A stretch of DNA of 64,000 nucleotides from an uncultured Ruminococcus sp. (GTDB lineage: Bacteria > Bacillota > Clostridia > Lachnospirales > Lachnospiraceae), in the NCBI GenBank assembly GCA_946494335.1, contig CAMMBV010000015.1, positions 1 to 64,000 on the forward strand, given 5' to 3'. A program made the position numbers and the translations under genes. The notes below the pieces were generated by a model. That model was not told the origin of the DNA. It saw only the letters and a program-made list of their open reading frames with translations, and searched no databases. Positions 62,720-64,000 of this stretch are shown here, in pieces; the first letter of the stretch is position 1, and each line of letters opens with the position of its first letter.

Positions 62720-64000
62720 ATGGAAAAGAAAAAGAGACGGTATATTTCGGTTATTATCATACTTGGGGTATTTCTTATTCTTACCGTTGCTCTGCTGGGG
62801 CGGTACGGGCTGGTACTCAAACCATCTTCAAAAGCCAGTCTCACTATTCTGGATGATCAGACGTTTCATGATAAAGATTCTGTGCGCAAGGAAAAAGATA
62901 CAGAAAACAAAGGGACGGACTGTCTGTATCTCTGGGACAGCACGGATGATAATTCTGTCAGTTTTCACGATGAAATGGTAAAGATACTGCAGGATATGAA
63001 AACAAAGTACACGGAAAGGGATCTTGCCAGCGAGGAGCTTCCGGATCTGAAAGAATACGGCGTCGTCACGTTGGGTTTTACGAATTACCAGGATCATCGG
63101 GAGGTGATACTTTCTGCCGTGGACTGGATGGAGGCGGGAGGAAATCTGTTTATGCCGCAGGTTCCGGAGACAGGGAGCGCATATGACTGGATGAAAAGCC
63201 AGATTGGCGTTTCCAATCTGGGAAATACCTATTATCAGGTTTCAGGAATCCGGATCTCCGACGGGTTCATGCTGACGGGAAACGAGACGGATTATGTCAT
63301 TGATTTTCCCTTTGAATCTGCACTGGTTGTGGAACTGGACGAAAACTGTGAAACGTATATTGTAACGGCCGACGACAGTGAAGTTCCCCTTTTGTGGGAA
63401 AGAAGAGCCGGGGAGGGAAAGGCTGCCGTGGTAAATCTGGGGCATTATGACAAAAGCTTCCGCGGAATATATGCCATGGGATACAGTCTTTTGAAAGATT
63501 ACTGTGCCTGGCCTGTGATCAACAGCTCGGCTTATTATCTGGACGGCTTTCCTTTTCCGCTTTCCACGGGAAAGAACGGATATATCACGGAAGTTTACGG
63601 AGAGAACATGAACACCTATACCTTCTACGTGAAGGAGTGGTGGAATGATATGATCTCACTGGCCGGCCGGTATGATATCCGGTACACGGGAACGATTCTG
63701 GAGAACAATAATAACAATGTGAAGCCGCCCTTTGAGGAAGAAAGCTCTTCCAACCGGTATCAGTATTTTATTTCCACCATGCTTGAGCTGGGAGGAGAAG
63801 TCGGCCTGTATGGATATAATCAGCTGCCGCTTTGCCTGGAAGGAAGTCTTTCGGCAGAAAGTCCGGAGGAAAATCTTCCGGACTATGAAGAGGATCTGGG
63901 GCTGAAATACTGGAACAGCAGACAGGACATGGCGCAGGCGCTGGAGGAAGCCAGCCGGTTCCAGAAGGAGCTGAACGAAGAGGAGATCATGCAGGTATAT
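62720..64000 (+). CDS. Paralog of the preceding deacetylase-like protein, active site lost (3' end outside window)
   Basis: An ATG at 62720 behind GGAAGGGAAAAGG opens a frame that runs 427 codons to the window edge. It has an N-terminal membrane helix (about 9-27) and the same domain order as the gene before it. The diagnostic positions have changed: YLDGF (Gly276 where the paralog has its second Asp) and Y364-GYN-Q368 where the paralog has H-GYN-H. The protein is therefore predicted to bind or scaffold glycans rather than deacetylate. It lies 28 nt downstream of its paralog and clearly arose by tandem duplication. Confidence 0.8.
   Translation, partial: MEKKKRRYISVIIILGVFLILTVALLGRYGLVLKPSSKASLTILDDQTFHDKDSVRKEKDTENKGTDCLYLWDSTDDNSVSFHDEMVKILQDMKTKYTERDLASEELPDLKEYGVVTLGFTNYQDHREVILSAVDWMEAGGNLFMPQVPETGSAYDWMKSQIGVSNLGNTYYQVSGIRISDGFMLTGNETDYVIDFPFESALVVELDENCETYIVTADDSEVPLLWERRAGEGKAAVVNLGHYDKSFRGIYAMGYSLLKDYCAWPVINSSAYYLDGFPFPLSTGKNGYITEVYGENMNTYTFYVKEWWNDMISLAGRYDIRYTGTILENNNNNVKPPFEEESSSNRYQYFISTMLELGGEVGLYGYNQLPLCLEGSLSAESPEENLPDYEEDLGLKYWNSRQDMAQALEEASRFQKELNEEEIMQVY

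Overview
The window looks like chromosome of an anaerobic, spore-forming Lachnospiraceae-type Firmicute, possibly close to Blautia. The evidence is the sporulation genes (spoIIGA, sigE, sigG and a YlmC/YmxH protein), a DAP-type MurE, a division and cell-wall cluster without ftsA, a nickel CO dehydrogenase, a T-box leader and moderate GC. Genus and species cannot be fixed from this sequence alone. No phage, plasmid or CRISPR array is visible.

Layout. 1-6.4 kb: the 5' part of a tRNA-Leu (minus strand), then carAB, uppP and a carbamate kinase. 6.5-7.1 kb: the C-terminal remnant of an Rpn-family nuclease/transposase, bracketed by a short inverted repeat. 7.1-19.8 kb: a long, tightly packed housekeeping run murE-priA-def-fmt-rsmB-rlmN-PP2C-PASTA kinase-rsgA-rpe-thiN. 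19.8-20.6 kb: an MNT/HEPN toxin-antitoxin cassette inserted just after the thiN stop codon, between direct repeats. 20.7-23.4 kb: a uroporphyrinogen-decarboxylase-like methyltransferase divergent from a PucR-type regulator. 23.7-25.8 kb: ychF and lgt. 25.9-39.6 kb: the dcw cluster mraZ-rsmH-ftsL-two class B PBPs-mraY-murD-ftsW/spoVE-murA-ftsQ-ftsZ, with a MraZ-type repeat operator in front.

39.7-48.5 kb: a rubredoxin/glutamate-synthase fusion, a TSUP permease, T-box-controlled ilvBN and aroE on the minus strand, a strongly structured orphan RNA of about 200 nt, an ECF sigma/DUF4179 pair and aroD. 48.5-55.8 kb: spoIIGA-sigE, a TDT-family transporter, cooS, a YlmC/YmxH protein, sigG, yaaA and nrdR. 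55.8-57.7 kb: a small defence/mobile island made of an AbiF/AbiD-like Abi protein with its own small RNA, flanking direct repeats and a decayed IS30-type element. 57.8 kb to the end: the start of a Gram-positive Pel-like exopolysaccharide operon. It encodes a PelD-like c-di-GMP receptor fused to a degenerate SDR domain, a PelE-like TPR protein, a membrane-anchored deacetylase-like protein, and a tandem paralog of it that has lost the apparent metal-binding residues. That last gene runs off the window.

The most interesting points are the three-armed RNA at about 45.55-45.75 kb, the AbiF protein-RNA pair, and the fused PelD with its tandem active/inactive deacetylase pair. Several promoters with near-consensus -35/-10 boxes and 17-bp spacing can be read directly. 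All functional calls come from motif recognition, not from database searches.
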